From: Serratia liquefaciens ATCC 27592
GTDB taxonomy: Bacteria; Pseudomonadota; Gammaproteobacteria; Enterobacterales; Enterobacteriaceae
Length of the DNA: 64,000 nucleotides
Direction: 5' to 3'
Assembly (NCBI RefSeq): GCF_000422085.1
Contig: NC_021741.1
Span: 1,674,001 to 1,738,000 of the forward strand
The position numbers and the translations under genes were made by a program. Below the pieces are notes generated by a model that saw only the letters and a program-made list of their open reading frames with translations, ran no database searches and had not been told where the DNA came from. Below, one piece after another: positions 53,096-62,515 of this stretch. Within the stretch, counting starts at the first letter, position 1. Each line of letters starts with the position of its first letter.

Positions 53096-55354
53096 TTGGC
53101 GATTATCGCGATTATCTGCGGCACTCTGCCCCTGCTTTTCATGCCGCATCTGCCTGACGCACGAATAATGCTATGCGTCACTCTGCCCATCTGTTGTTAC
53201 CTGTGGCGCAGGGGCTCCCTTTACCGATTTATGGCATGGGGGGCTTTGGGTTTTCTGTGGGCGATATTCACTGCCGGAAACCTGGTCGACCAAATCAACC
53301 GCCTGAGCCAGGGGCCTGTAGTACATGCCGTGGTCGAAGTTAGCAGCATTGCGCTTGCGGCTACGGCACGCAAGCAGACGGTAATGCATATAGAACAGAT
53401 TAATGGCAGGTGGTTGGTGCCATCCATTGCCTTTTCCACACTGTGGCAACCCAAAGAGCAACCTTTGTGCGCCGGACAGCGCTGGCAGATGCAACTGCGC
53501 CTGCGGCCTGTACACGGCAATTTAAATGAAGGGGGCTTCGACAGCCAACGTTGGGCTATCTCGCAGCGTCAACCATTAACGGCACAGGTAAAGAGCGCCA
53601 CACTTTTGGATCCCGCCTGTAGCTGGCGACAACGTATTATCCGCCATGCCGAAAACAATATTGGTACGGTTCGTTATCAGGCCGTTTTACTGGCTTTGGC
53701 ATTTGGTGAACGCGGGGCACTAGAGCCTTCACTGCGTTCGCTGATGTTAAAAACTGGTATTGCTCACCTGATGGCCATTTCAGGGTTACATGTGGCGATG
53801 GTGGCCATTTTGATTTGGTCTTTGCTGCGGGTAATCCAGTTTTGGTTACCTGCCCACCGAATCGGCTACCGTTTCCCTCTGGTGATCAGTTGGCTCGGTG
53901 CATTGGGTTATATCTGGTTGGCTGGCGCACACCCACCGGCGGTAAGAACCGGCCTGGCGTTGACCCTCTGGATGCTGCTACGCATACGGGGCATTCATTG
54001 TTCCTCTTGGCAAGTTTGGTTGTGGTGTATCGGCTTGATACTGATTTGCGATCCGCTGGCAGTGTTGTCCGACAGCTTTTGGCTCTCGGGGACGGCGGTG
54101 TTGTGCCTGATATTTTGGTTTGAATGGGTCCCCCTCAGTCCCCGTTTTCGCGTGGGATGGTATTGGGCACCGCTGCGTTGGCTGCATATTCAGTGTGGTA
54201 TCACTTTGTTGCTGGTGCCGATGCAAGCAGGCTTATTTCTTGGCCTCAGTATGACCTCAATACCGGCCAATCTTTGGGCCGTACCCTTGGTTTCCCTGGT
54301 GACGGTTCCGCTGATCCTTCTCGCCGTGGTACTGGGGATTTTCCCTCCGTTGAGTACCGGATTGTGGTGGGCAGCAGACCTCACGCTGGCGTGGGTTTTC
54401 ACCCCATTACACTACCTGCAGAACGGGTGGCTTGACCTTGGCGCAGCATCGCTGGTAGTCAGCATTATGGGCTGGTTGATGGTGATTTTCTGGCGCTTTC
54501 ATTGGTGGCTGCGCTATGTCTCGGTGCTGGTAACGCTGGCAGTGTGCTGCCTGCTGTGGCGGGAGAAAGCCCCGTCATATCGCTGGCGCGTAGATATGCT
54601 CGATATTGGTCATGGCTTGGCCATGGTGGTTGAAAAGAATGGCCGGGCGATATTGTACGATACTGGACCCCGTTGGGAGACGGGCAGTGCGGCCACGCGC
54701 AATATCGTCCCCTTTCTTAAATGGCGTGGGCTGCCGGTGGATCAAATCGTCATTAGCCACGATCATTTGGACCATATCGGTGGTCTTGAGGAATTGCAGC
54801 AGGCATTCCCGCTGGCGACGGTGAGAAGTCCGCGGCTTGGCGCTGGCCACTTACCCTGCGTCGCGGGGGAAAGTTGGCAATGGCAATCGCTTCAATTCCA
54901 GGTGCTGTGGCCACCGAAAGCAGTAAAGACCGCGGGAAATGACGATTCTTGCGTTATCCGTATCGATGATGGCAAATACAGCCTGCTGCTGACCGGTGAT
55001 GCGGAAAAAAGGTCAGAGACTCAGCTGGTACGATATCAGCGAAATATGTTGCGAGCGACAATATTGCAAGTTCCTCACCATGGCAGTAAAACGTCATCCA
55101 CTCCGCCATTTTTACGTGCTGTAGCGCCGGAGGCGGCAATAGCTTCCGCATCGCGTTACAATAAATGGCGATTACCTGCGGTTAAAGTCGTCGCCAGATA
55201 TCGGGAAAATGGCATCATATGGCGCGATACATCGCGCTCCGGTCAGTTATCCGTACTTTTTTTCGACAACGATTGGCAAATTAAAGGCTTTCGTGAGCAA
55301 ATAATGCCCCGTTGGTACCATCAGCGGTTTGGCGTAGAGGGTGATAATGAGTAA
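53096..55354 (+). CDS. ycaI: ComEC/Rec2-family membrane protein YcaI
   Basis: Polytopic ComEC-type protein related to DNA-uptake channels; its role in enterobacteria is uncertain. From the TTG at 53096 there are 752 residues: two N-terminal helices, an OB-like periplasmic domain, the competence helix bundle ([16 protein letters not shown]), and a C-terminal metallo-beta-lactamase-like domain ([30 protein letters not shown]). The start is doubtful. No ATG precedes it before an in-frame stop, while an ATC at 53078 lies 7 nt after GGGAG and would begin IKTSLDLA, resembling the MK- start of E. coli YcaI. msbA follows 35 nt later. Confidence 0.88.
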   Translation: MAIIAIICGTLPLLFMPHLPDARIMLCVTLPICCYLWRRGSLYRFMAWGALGFLWAIFTAGNLVDQINRLSQGPVVHAVVEVSSIALAATARKQTVMHIEQINGRWLVPSIAFSTLWQPKEQPLCAGQRWQMQLRLRPVHGNLNEGGFDSQRWAISQRQPLTAQVKSATLLDPACSWRQRIIRHAENNIGTVRYQAVLLALAFGERGALEPSLRSLMLKTGIAHLMAISGLHVAMVAILIWSLLRVIQFWLPAHRIGYRFPLVISWLGALGYIWLAGAHPPAVRTGLALTLWMLLRIRGIHCSSWQVWLWCIGLILICDPLAVLSDSFWLSGTAVLCLIFWFEWVPLSPRFRVGWYWAPLRWLHIQCGITLLLVPMQAGLFLGLSMTSIPANLWAVPLVSLVTVPLILLAVVLGIFPPLSTGLWWAADLTLAWVFTPLHYLQNGWLDLGAASLVVSIMGWLMVIFWRFHWWLRYVSVLVTLAVCCLLWREKAPSYRWRVDMLDIGHGLAMVVEKNGRAILYDTGPRWETGSAATRNIVPFLKWRGLPVDQIVISHDHLDHIGGLEELQQAFPLATVRSPRLGAGHLPCVAGESWQWQSLQFQVLWPPKAVKTAGNDDSCVIRIDDGKYSLLLTGDAEKRSETQLVRYQRNMLRATILQVPHHGSKTSSTPPFLRAVAPEAAIASASRYNKWRLPAVKVVARYRENGIIWRDTSRSGQLSVLFFDNDWQIKGFREQIMPRWYHQRFGVEGDNE

Positions 55355-55389
55355 AATGGGCCGCTATTTCTTCCGATGCTGGTATTTGC

Positions 55390-57138
55390 ATGATGAATGA
55401 TAAAGATCTCTCCACCTGGCAGACTTTCCGTCGCCTCTGGCCGATGATCACACCTTTTAAGACCGGGCTGATCGTGGCCGCCATTGCGTTGGTAATGAAC
55501 GCAGCCAGCGACGCCTTTATGCTGTCTTTGCTTAAACCTTTATTGGATGACGGTTTTGGGAAAACGGAAAGCAGTATCCTGCTGTGGATGCCATTGGCCG
55601 TTATTGGCCTCATGGTGGTGCGCGGGGCGACGGGCTTTGTTTCCAGCTATTGCATTTCATGGGTTTCCGGCATGGTGGTGATGCACATGCGTCGTCGTCT
55701 GTTTGGCCACATGATGAGAATGCCGGTGTCCTTCTTCGACCAGCAATCTACCGGTACATTACTGTCTCGCATCACTTATGATTCCGAGCAGGTCGCTTCA
55801 TCCTCGTCCAGTGCACTGGTGACAGTGGTGCGTGAAGGGGCGTCGATCATCGCGCTGTTCACCATGATGTTCTATTACAGCTGGCAGCTTTCGGTGATCC
55901 TGATCGTCCTGGCCCCGATTGTCTCTATTGCGATCCGCATCGTTTCCAAGCGCTTCCGTAATATCAGTAAAAACATGCAGAACACCATGGGGCAGGTGAC
56001 GACCAGCGCCGAGCAGATGCTGAAGGGCCACAAGGAAGTTCTGATTTTTGGCGGCCAGCAGGTTGAAACCGATCGCTTCAATTCGGTCAGCAACCGCATG
56101 CGTCAACAGGGTATGAAGTTAGTTTCCGCTTCCTCAATCTCTGACCCTATCATTCAGCTTATCGCTTCACTGGCTCTGGCCTTTGTTCTGTACGCGGCCA
56201 GCTTCCCAAGCGTGATGGAAACCCTGACTGCCGGTACCATCACCGTGGTGTTCTCTTCGATGATCGCTCTGATGCGTCCGCTGAAGTCACTGACTAACGT
56301 CAACGCGCAGTTCCAGCGTGGGATGGCCGCGTGCCAGACCCTGTTCTCGATTCTGGACATGGAGCAGGAAAAAGATACCGGTACCCGCGAAGTAACGCGT
56401 GCGAAAGGCGACATCGAATTCCGCAATGTTACTTTCTACTATCCAGGCAAAGAAACCCCAGCGCTGCGTGATATCAATCTGAGCATTTCAGAAGGTAAAA
56501 CGGTGGCGTTGGTGGGCCGTTCAGGATCGGGCAAGTCGACCATCGCCAATTTGCTGACCCGGTTCTATGACGTTCAGGAAGGCGAGATCCTGATGGATGG
56601 TCACGATCTGCGCGAATACACGCTTGCGTCGTTGCGCGATCAGGTAGCTCTGGTTTCGCAAAATGTGCATTTATTCAATGACACCATCGCCAACAACATC
56701 GCTTACGCGCGTGAGGAACGCTACAGCCGCGAAGAGATAGAGAAGGCCGCGCGCATGGCTTACGCCATGGATTTCATTGAGAAAATGGACAATGGTCTGG
56801 ATACGGTAATTGGCGAGAATGGCGTAATGCTTTCCGGCGGTCAGCGCCAGCGTATCGCTATCGCCCGTGCCTTGCTGCGTGATTGCCCGATTCTGATCCT
56901 CGATGAAGCCACCTCGGCACTGGACACCGAATCAGAGCGTGCTATTCAGGCCGCACTGGATGAATTGCAGAAAAACCGCACTTCGCTGGTGATTGCGCAC
57001 CGTCTGTCGACGATTGAGAAAGCCGATGAAATCCTGGTGGTAGAGGATGGCCGTATCGTCGAGCGTGGCGAGCATGCCGTATTGATCGAAAAGCAGGGCG
57101 CCTATGCCCAGCTGCATCGTATGCAGTTTGGTCAATAA
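55390..57138 (+). CDS. msbA: Lipid A / phospholipid flippase MsbA
   Basis: Essential homodimeric ABC exporter that flips core-lipid A across the inner membrane. The 582 residues equal E. coli MsbA, with six membrane helices and an ABC domain (Walker [10 protein letters not shown] near 376, signature [17 protein letters not shown], Walker [13 protein letters not shown]). The stop TAA shares a base with the lpxK ATG, showing coupling. With lpxK and, further down, kdsB, this forms an LPS-assembly cluster. Confidence 0.98.
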   Translation: MMNDKDLSTWQTFRRLWPMITPFKTGLIVAAIALVMNAASDAFMLSLLKPLLDDGFGKTESSILLWMPLAVIGLMVVRGATGFVSSYCISWVSGMVVMHMRRRLFGHMMRMPVSFFDQQSTGTLLSRITYDSEQVASSSSSALVTVVREGASIIALFTMMFYYSWQLSVILIVLAPIVSIAIRIVSKRFRNISKNMQNTMGQVTTSAEQMLKGHKEVLIFGGQQVETDRFNSVSNRMRQQGMKLVSASSISDPIIQLIASLALAFVLYAASFPSVMETLTAGTITVVFSSMIALMRPLKSLTNVNAQFQRGMAACQTLFSILDMEQEKDTGTREVTRAKGDIEFRNVTFYYPGKETPALRDINLSISEGKTVALVGRSGSGKSTIANLLTRFYDVQEGEILMDGHDLREYTLASLRDQVALVSQNVHLFNDTIANNIAYAREERYSREEIEKAARMAYAMDFIEKMDNGLDTVIGENGVMLSGGQRQRIAIARALLRDCPILILDEATSALDTESERAIQAALDELQKNRTSLVIAHRLSTIEKADEILVVEDGRIVERGEHAVLIEKQGAYAQLHRMQFGQ

Positions 57139-58118
57139 TGATCGAACGCATCTGGTCAGGCAGTTCGCTGGTTTATTTGCTGTTGTTACCGCTGTCCTGG
57201 CTGTATGGCCTGGTCAGCGGACTGATTCGGCTCAGCTACCGTTGCGGCCTGCGTAAAAGCTGGCGTGCGCCGGTACCGGTAGTGGTGGTGGGAAATCTCA
57301 CCGCCGGCGGCAATGGCAAAACCCCGGTGGTGATCTGGCTGGTTGAGCAGTTGCAGCAGCGTGGCTACCGGGTGGGTGTCGTTTCGCGCGGTTATGGCGG
57401 TAAAGCAGAGGCGTATCCGCTGTTACTCAATGCAAGTACTACTACCCGGCAGGCAGGGGATGAGCCGGTCCTGATATATCAACGTACCGCCGCACCGGTT
57501 GCCATCTCGCCGAACCGTGCGGAAGCGGTTCAGGCGCTGCTTAAGCAGCACCGACTTGATGTCGTGATTACCGATGACGGTTTGCAGCATTACGCCTTAC
57601 AGCGCGATTTTGAATTGGTCGTGATCGATGGTGTACGCCGCTTCGGGAACGGTTGGTGGTTGCCTGCGGGCCCAATGCGCGAACGCGTTTCGCGTTTGAA
57701 CAGCGTTGATGCATTGATTACCAACGGTGGCGTGGCGCAACCGGGTGAAATTGCCATGCGATTGCAGGCGCGCGAAGCGGTGAATGTTGCCACTGGCGAA
57801 CGCCGGCCTGCGGTTGAATTGCCGCATGTGGTGGCGATGGCCGGCATTGGCCATCCGCCGCGCTTCTTCGCCACGCTGGAAAAGCTGGGTGTGGATGTTG
57901 AAAGAGAAGTGGCGTTTGCCGATCATCAGGAATACCAACATGACCCGCTGGCGGCGCTGGTAACCCCTGGACAAACGCTGCTGATGACTGAAAAAGATGC
58001 GGTCAAATGCCGGGCCTTTGCCCAGCCTAACTGGTGGTATTTACCGGTTGATGCGGTACTTCCCCCCGATCAGGCTGAGCAACTGCTGCAAAACATCGAA
58101 GCCCTGCTGAAGCAATAA
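57138..58118 (+). CDS. lpxK: Tetraacyldisaccharide 4'-kinase
   Basis: Membrane-associated kinase that adds the 4'-phosphate in lipid A synthesis. The 326 residues contain an N-terminal membrane helix (about 8-30), the P-loop [11 protein letters not shown] at 52-62 and the catalytic/HRN region ([30 protein letters not shown], given in part). It overlaps msbA by one base. Its stop is 1 nt from the stop of the convergent ydcJ-like gene, leaving no room for a normal terminator. Confidence 0.97.
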   Translation: MIERIWSGSSLVYLLLLPLSWLYGLVSGLIRLSYRCGLRKSWRAPVPVVVVGNLTAGGNGKTPVVIWLVEQLQQRGYRVGVVSRGYGGKAEAYPLLLNASTTTRQAGDEPVLIYQRTAAPVAISPNRAEAVQALLKQHRLDVVITDDGLQHYALQRDFELVVIDGVRRFGNGWWLPAGPMRERVSRLNSVDALITNGGVAQPGEIAMRLQAREAVNVATGERRPAVELPHVVAMAGIGHPPRFFATLEKLGVDVEREVAFADHQEYQHDPLAALVTPGQTLLMTEKDAVKCRAFAQPNWWYLPVDAVLPPDQAEQLLQNIEALLKQ

Positions 58119-58119
58119 T

Positions 58120-59526
58120 TCAAACCGCTAGCGCGTGCAGCCCCAAGGCTTGCGCGCAGGCGTCTATCGAGCGCTGCTGTGTTTGCTGATACAGCGATAG
58201 CTCATCGATCACCTCGGCTCCCAAAGCCAGTTCAAACGCCGCTTTGCTTGACGTTGCGTTGTATTGCGCATGGCTGGTATCGCCGAGATTCGACTGGAAA
58301 ATACCCGCGGCACTGACCGGCAAGAAATCTTCATACACCAATGGCTGGAAGCGGATATATTCCTTGGCAATCAACTGTTCCAGCGTGCTGTGCTGATCCA
58401 ATGAGTCTTTGGCTGCCAGCCCGCATTCGGTCGGGAAATAGCGGAACCAGGCCAACTGCTGCTCGCGCAGGGTGGCATAATCATCCGGAAACGCCTGAAA
58501 ATTTTGCGCCAGCAGTTGATTGTAGCGATCTGCGTTTTTCTCGTTGGGCGGTGCCTGCAGTGCATCGTTGGTAGCCTGCAGCAGACGATCGTAGAGTGCG
58601 CGGCCTTTCGTCGTCAACGCAACGCCGCGCTGTTCTATTTCACCGAAGCGGGCAGTATGGTGCCCGTGAACGGCGCTGCCGTCATGCTCAACGAAATCGA
58701 CGTTTTCCTCCAGCGCTTTAAAGCTGGTTTGGCGCAGCAGGATAGGGCGGCGACGCGGCGGTGGCCCTTCAATCACCGCTTTGGGAGTGATGCCCCGGCC
58801 AGGCATTGCCTGTTGAACCAGGTCGATATTAAGGGTGCGCGGCGTCAGGTGGTTAATGTGCGGGCCTTTGAACGCGACCACGTCAGCAATCAAACGGTGT
58901 TGGTCGTGCAACTGCTGATATTCGGCTGCGCTGACCGTCGCCCGGCTGTGCCAACGGAAGGTTTCCAGCGCTTGCTCGACAAATTCGTCGGCCTGGTTCT
59001 CGTCCAACCCTCCCTGGGCTTCTTGTAAGGCGATCAGCTCTAGTGCGCGCTCGGTAAATATTCTACGACGCGCCAACAGTTGTTGCGCCAGTTGACGTAG
59101 TTCCGGATTATCAATCAGCTCTAGTCGCAAGAGCGAAGTGAACACGCGAAAGGGGCTGATTTGCAGCGCGTCTTCATGCACCGCACGAAATGCGGTGGAG
59201 TGGACCGGAACGCCTGCCACGGCCAGATCGTAATAACCGACCGGGGACATGCCCATAACGTTAAACAGCCGCCGCAGGGTCGCCAGTTCTTGCTCAGTTC
59301 CCACCCGGATAGCGCCGTGACGCTCCATGGCCAGTCGTTCGATTTCGCCAGTAATTTGTAATTGATGAGCCAATGCGGCATCTTCGCGCAGGACCTGTCT
59401 GTTAGTTTCCGCCACCAGTTCGAGCAAATCGCCGTACAGAGGTACCTCTTTTTGGTACATCTCTGACATGGCGTGGGAGAATCTGGCGCGGATTTCATTC
59501 GGTGAGACGAACTGCTGGGCGGTCAT
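58120..59526 (-). CDS. ydcJ: 2-oxoadipate dioxygenase/decarboxylase family protein (YdcJ/HglS)
   Basis: DUF1338 protein of 468 residues, homologous along its length to E. coli YdcJ. The related Pseudomonas putida HglS is an Fe(II) enzyme of lysine catabolism converting 2-oxoadipate to D-2-hydroxyglutarate. Likely metal ligands are visible: H70 in MERHGAIRVG, H226 in HINHLTPRTLN and E296 in ARFGEIEQRG, which match my recollection of the HglS sites. AAGGAG lies 8 nt before the ATG at 59526 and only 2 nt before one at 59532. It stands alone between lpxK and the csp genes. The substrate here is inferred, not shown. Confidence 0.9.
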   Translation of the reverse strand: MTAQQFVSPNEIRARFSHAMSEMYQKEVPLYGDLLELVAETNRQVLREDAALAHQLQITGEIERLAMERHGAIRVGTEQELATLRRLFNVMGMSPVGYYDLAVAGVPVHSTAFRAVHEDALQISPFRVFTSLLRLELIDNPELRQLAQQLLARRRIFTERALELIALQEAQGGLDENQADEFVEQALETFRWHSRATVSAAEYQQLHDQHRLIADVVAFKGPHINHLTPRTLNIDLVQQAMPGRGITPKAVIEGPPPRRRPILLRQTSFKALEENVDFVEHDGSAVHGHHTARFGEIEQRGVALTTKGRALYDRLLQATNDALQAPPNEKNADRYNQLLAQNFQAFPDDYATLREQQLAWFRYFPTECGLAAKDSLDQHSTLEQLIAKEYIRFQPLVYEDFLPVSAAGIFQSNLGDTSHAQYNATSSKAAFELALGAEVIDELSLYQQTQQRSIDACAQALGLHALAV

Positions 59527-60053
59527 GCGCATAGCTCCTTGATTCAGTATAATCTGAAAAATTATATTTTTGACGGCATAAGTGCTGGCTGAAAGGCCAT
59601 CTGCCTTGTTTTCACCTCAAGTTTAGCCATGTCGATTGGGTTTTGTTATAGCTTGGGCAAGCATATTAGATTTTTATGCGTTAGCTCTCATTTGAACAGC
59701 ACAGGGCGGTAACATTGGCCGTCCAGAAGGCAATAACGCCAAGATTTTTACATAAAAAAAGATAAATTAACTCATGTACAATCATAGACATAAAAACAAA
59801 TTCGAAGTAATGATAAAAATAAGGCAATAAACCTCTTGTGCAAAGAATAGATTTATGAGTAAATGCAAGTCGGCCTGTGATACAGACCTATTTATGTTCG
59901 AGTATAGAGTTAAGCAGTTCCTCCAAAAACGTTATCATCTGATTCCGCTTCAAAGACGAACCTTCTAAGTACCTCCCATAAGTAATGTTTCTAAAAACGG
60001 CCTAAATTGCCTTATGGCAGGTTTTGTATATATATTTAAAAGGTAAATGTGTA
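59527..60053. other. Long AT-rich gap upstream of a cold-shock gene
   Basis: This 527-nt gap is distinctly AT-rich and lies between the divergent ydcJ and csp genes. It contains no convincing gene; an 18-codon frame at 59774 lacks a ribosome site. The last 180 nt look like the long 5' leader typical of cold-inducible csp mRNAs, with a cold-box-like motif near 59878 and AAAAGGTAA shortly before the ATG. Confidence 0.6.
59878..59888 (+). promoter_or_regulatory. Cold-box-like motif in csp leader
   Basis: TGATACAGACC resembles the E. coli cspA cold box (TGACGTACAGA) with a two-base contraction. It lies 166-176 nt upstream of the start codon, close to the cspA distance. It suggests a cold-responsive leader. 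Confidence 0.5.
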
Positions 60054-60263
60054 ATGTCTAAGAAGACTGGTCAGGTGAAGTGGTTCAACGAAAGCAAAGG
60101 TTTTGGTTTTATTGAACAGAACGACGGTGGAAAAGATGTATTCGTACATTTCTCTGCAATCGCGACCGACGGTTTCAAAACTCTGGCTGAAGGCCAGCGT
60201 GTTGAGTATACCATCCAGGACAGCCCGCGCGGGCCGGCTGCCGCCAACGTTGTTGCTCTGTAA
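60054..60263 (+). CDS. Cold-shock protein, CspA/CspE type
   Basis: A 69-residue cold-shock-domain RNA chaperone. RNP1 (KGFGFI, 15-20) and RNP2 (VFVHF, 29-33) are intact, and the sequence is closest to CspE ([28 protein letters not shown]). The ATG at 60054 gives MSKKTGQV; an upstream in-frame start would add ten odd residues. The long AT-rich leader with a cold-box-like motif points to temperature control, more like cspA. A terminator follows. The paralogue name cannot be fixed from sequence alone. Confidence 0.93.
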   Translation: MSKKTGQVKWFNESKGFGFIEQNDGGKDVFVHFSAIATDGFKTLAEGQRVEYTIQDSPRGPAAANVVAL

Positions 60264-60352
60264 TAAAACAGGGAATAGCGTAAAACGATCTTAATACAAC
60301 CATGATGATGCGTTATTGCTGATTCATTGCGGAAGATATTAAGTTCAACAAG

Positions 60353-60380
60353 CCCGCCGTAGTGCGGGTTTTTTATTTTT
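60353..60380 (+). terminator. Rho-independent terminator of the csp gene
   Basis: Stem CCCGC / GCGGG with a 6-nt loop and a long T-rich tail (TTTTTTATTTTT), 90 nt after the csp stop. Confidence 0.85.
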
Positions 60381-60484
60381 TGCTCACGAGAGGTTTGTTA
60401 CGAAAAACTTTAGGATGGGCTGGTAGCGTCCAACAATAATAAAAATGACGTTGTTAAGGATGCTCAAGTAAAAGGATATAAGTT

Positions 60485-60706
60485 ATGTTTAAAAATACTG
60501 TGTTACAAATGGGCCGTGTGAAATGGTTTGATCAGGCCGCAGGCTATGGCTTTATTTCACCGGTAGACGGTAGCGACGAAATCTATGTAAGCCGTCGTTC
60601 TATTGCCAATACTAAAAATAAATCATTGAACGAAGGTCAGAACGTCGAGTTCTCGATCTATCGCAGCTCTCATGGGCTGTCAGCGGCAGACGTTATCGCG
60701 TTCTGA
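60485..60706 (+). CDS. Divergent cold-shock-domain protein
   Basis: A 73-residue cold-shock-domain paralogue next to an intact csp gene. The fold is recognisable (GRVKWFDQAAGYGFISPVDG ... GLSAADVIAF), but the nucleic-acid-binding motifs have changed. RNP1 KGFGFI has become AGYGFI (19-24), and RNP2 VFVHF has become IYVSR (33-37), losing the aromatic and His side chains that stack on bases. AAGGA lies 8 nt before the ATG. It has its own upstream terminator boundary. It could have weak or altered nucleic-acid binding; its function is unknown. Confidence 0.85.
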   Translation: MFKNTVLQMGRVKWFDQAAGYGFISPVDGSDEIYVSRRSIANTKNKSLNEGQNVEFSIYRSSHGLSAADVIAF

Positions 60707-60718
60707 CCCACCCCTTCC

Positions 60719-60755
60719 TCGCCAGTGCCGGTGCCGCCACCCCAAGCACTGGCGA
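60719..60755. repeat. 10-bp perfect inverted repeat after the divergent csp gene
   Basis: TCGCCAGTGC (60719-60728) and GCACTGGCGA (60746-60755) form a perfect stem with a 17-nt GC-rich loop, 12 nt beyond the stop codon. There is no T-tail. It is probably a transcript-end hairpin. Confidence 0.6.
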
Positions 60756-60815
60756 AGATAAATTCCCCGATATCCACTATTATCAAGCGATTGCTCAATC
60801 ACTTCGGATATCAGG

Positions 60816-62042
60816 ATGAACACCCCCGTTATTTCTCTTACTGCCGCCCGTGCGCTCCACCTTGCCGCACAGGGGTTGTTAACCCCGATAAAACGTAAAG
60901 CCAAGCCCGACGATGTGGTTGCCGCCATTCAGCGTATGGGCCTCCTGCAAATAGACACCATCAGCGTTGTCGCTCGCAGCCCCTATTTGGTGCTGTTCAG
61001 CCGCTTGGGTGATTATCAGTCCGAATGGCTGGAACAGGCGCTGGCCGGTAGACAGTTGTTCGAGTACTGGGCACATGAAGCCTGCTTTTTACCCATTGAA
61101 GATTTTGGCCTGCTGCGACATCGTATGCTGCAGCCGCAGGGTATGGGCTGGAAGTATTCCGAAGAGTGGATGCAGGACCATCGCACCGCAATTGATGCAC
61201 TGCTGCAACATATTGAAGCCACTGGCCCCGTACGTTCGGCGGATTTTAGCGCCGAGAAGAAAGGGAACAGCGGTTGGTGGGATTGGAAGCCGGAAAAGCG
61301 GCATCTTGAGATCCTGTTTACCGCCGGCAAACTTATGGTGGCTGAGCGACGCAACTTCCACCGCGTTTATGATCTTACGGAAAGGCTAATGCCCTATTGG
61401 GATGATAACAGGCACGTATTGGCGGCCGATCATGCGCGGCATGAGATGCTGACGCGTACCTGTCGCTTCCTGGGGATATTCAAGGCTGAATGGTTGGCAG
61501 ATTACTACCGACTGAAGCGAGTGGCGCCGAAGGCACTCTTGGCCGGGTTGCAGCAGCAGGGAGAAGTGCTGCCGGTGTTGATCGACGGATTGGACGGGGA
61601 GTTTTACGTACACCATTCGCTGGCCGAAGAACTGCACCTGGCGGAGCAAGGTAAGCTGAAATCAAGCGTAACCACTCTGCTTTCTCCCTTCGATCCAGTG
61701 GTTTGGGATCGCCGCCGCGCCCTGGAGTTGTTCGATTTCGATTACCGGTTGGAGTGTTACACGCCAAAAGAAAAACGGCAGTATGGCTATTTCACCCTTC
61801 CCGTGTTGCAACGTGGAGAACTGATTGGTCGCATTGATGCAAAAATGCATCGTCGGCAGGGTATATTTGAAATCATCAGTTTCCATCCGCAGACCAAGGT
61901 TCGCTTTGGTATACAGCGTATGCAGGACATTCGGCAAGCTATCACCCGTAGTGCAAAATGGCACGGTGCAAATCAGGTTATTTTGGGTGATATTCCGGCG
62001 CCGCTGGCGACCGAATGGCGCGAGGGTTGGGAAGTAGAATAA
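60816..62042 (+). CDS. ycaQ: Interstrand-crosslink DNA glycosylase YcaQ (AlkX type)
   Basis: HTH_42-family DNA glycosylase of 408 residues. E. coli YcaQ removes alkylated bases and unhooks interstrand crosslinks. The family catalytic QxD motif is visible as Q45-I-D47 in MGLLQIDTISVVARSPYLVL. Winged-helix segments and the C-terminal SFDPVVWDRRR-like stretch (LLSPFDPVVWDRRRALELF) are conserved. It lies between the csp pair and ycaR, as the E. coli order would predict apart from the inserted genes. A 290-nt gap with a CRP site follows. Confidence 0.94.
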   Translation: MNTPVISLTAARALHLAAQGLLTPIKRKAKPDDVVAAIQRMGLLQIDTISVVARSPYLVLFSRLGDYQSEWLEQALAGRQLFEYWAHEACFLPIEDFGLLRHRMLQPQGMGWKYSEEWMQDHRTAIDALLQHIEATGPVRSADFSAEKKGNSGWWDWKPEKRHLEILFTAGKLMVAERRNFHRVYDLTERLMPYWDDNRHVLAADHARHEMLTRTCRFLGIFKAEWLADYYRLKRVAPKALLAGLQQQGEVLPVLIDGLDGEFYVHHSLAEELHLAEQGKLKSSVTTLLSPFDPVVWDRRRALELFDFDYRLECYTPKEKRQYGYFTLPVLQRGELIGRIDAKMHRRQGIFEIISFHPQTKVRFGIQRMQDIRQAITRSAKWHGANQVILGDIPAPLATEWREGWEVE

Positions 62043-62172
62043 CGAACGGCGTTGTCGGCGTGGGTAAAACGAATTCCAGCGCCGCTCGTTACAAGGGGGT
62101 GGCCTCAGTTGCTGAAGTTGGCAAACAGGGCGATGATCTTATGAATACGTTTGATCATGAGAAATATCTTTT

Positions 62173-62188
62173 TGTGATCTGAATCACA
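62173..62188 (+). promoter_or_regulatory. Perfect-core CRP site upstream of ycaR-kdsB
   Basis: TGTGA-TCTGAA-TCACA is a perfect-core CRP operator, and the symmetry extends outward to TTT/AAA. A promoter-like pair, TTGCCA (62208-62213) and GATTAA (62231-62236) with 17-nt spacing, lies downstream. The predicted start near 62243 puts the CRP centre at about -62, the class I activation position. Confidence 0.75.
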
Positions 62189-62207
62189 AAATTCTACGCC
62201 TGCGCCA

Positions 62208-62236
62208 TTGCCAGTTCAATCCCTGCAGCAGATTAA
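62208..62236 (+). promoter_or_regulatory. Candidate CRP-dependent promoter for ycaR-kdsB
   Basis: A -35-like TTGCCA and -10-like GATTAA separated by 17 nt, positioned for class I activation by the CRP site upstream. The leader to the ycaR ATG would be about 90 nt. Confidence 0.5.
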
Positions 62237-62332
62237 AACGCAACAGCAAGGCAGCCGGTGATTAACCTGGCGCATAGCGTTGTGCTATCCTCATCCACTT
62301 TCCTTACGTAAGATCTCCACCCTGGAGGATGC

Positions 62333-62515
62333 ATGGACCACCGTTTACTCGAAATCGTTGCCTGTCCGGTCTGCAACGGTAAGCTCTATTTCAACAAAGA
62401 AAACCAGGAACTGGTGTGTAAAGTGGATGGCCTGGCCTACCCGCTGCGTGATGGCATTCCGGTTCTGCTGGAAAATGAGGCGCGGGCGCTTTCATTGGAT
62501 GAGAAACACGCATGA
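62333..62515 (+). CDS. ycaR: Trm112-family small protein YcaR
   Basis: UPF0434/Trm112-like protein of 60 residues with a zinc-ribbon-like start ([14 protein letters not shown]) of which only the first Cys pair is present. Homologues act as small activator or assembly partners; the E. coli role is unknown. TGGAGG precedes the ATG. Its stop overlaps the kdsB start (ATGA), so the two are translated together. Confidence 0.95.
   Translation: MDHRLLEIVACPVCNGKLYFNKENQELVCKVDGLAYPLRDGIPVLLENEARALSLDEKHA

Noticed and set aside
59774..59830. 18-codon open frame in the gap before the csp gene
   Set aside because: AT-rich, no ribosome site, no known small-protein features; expected by chance.
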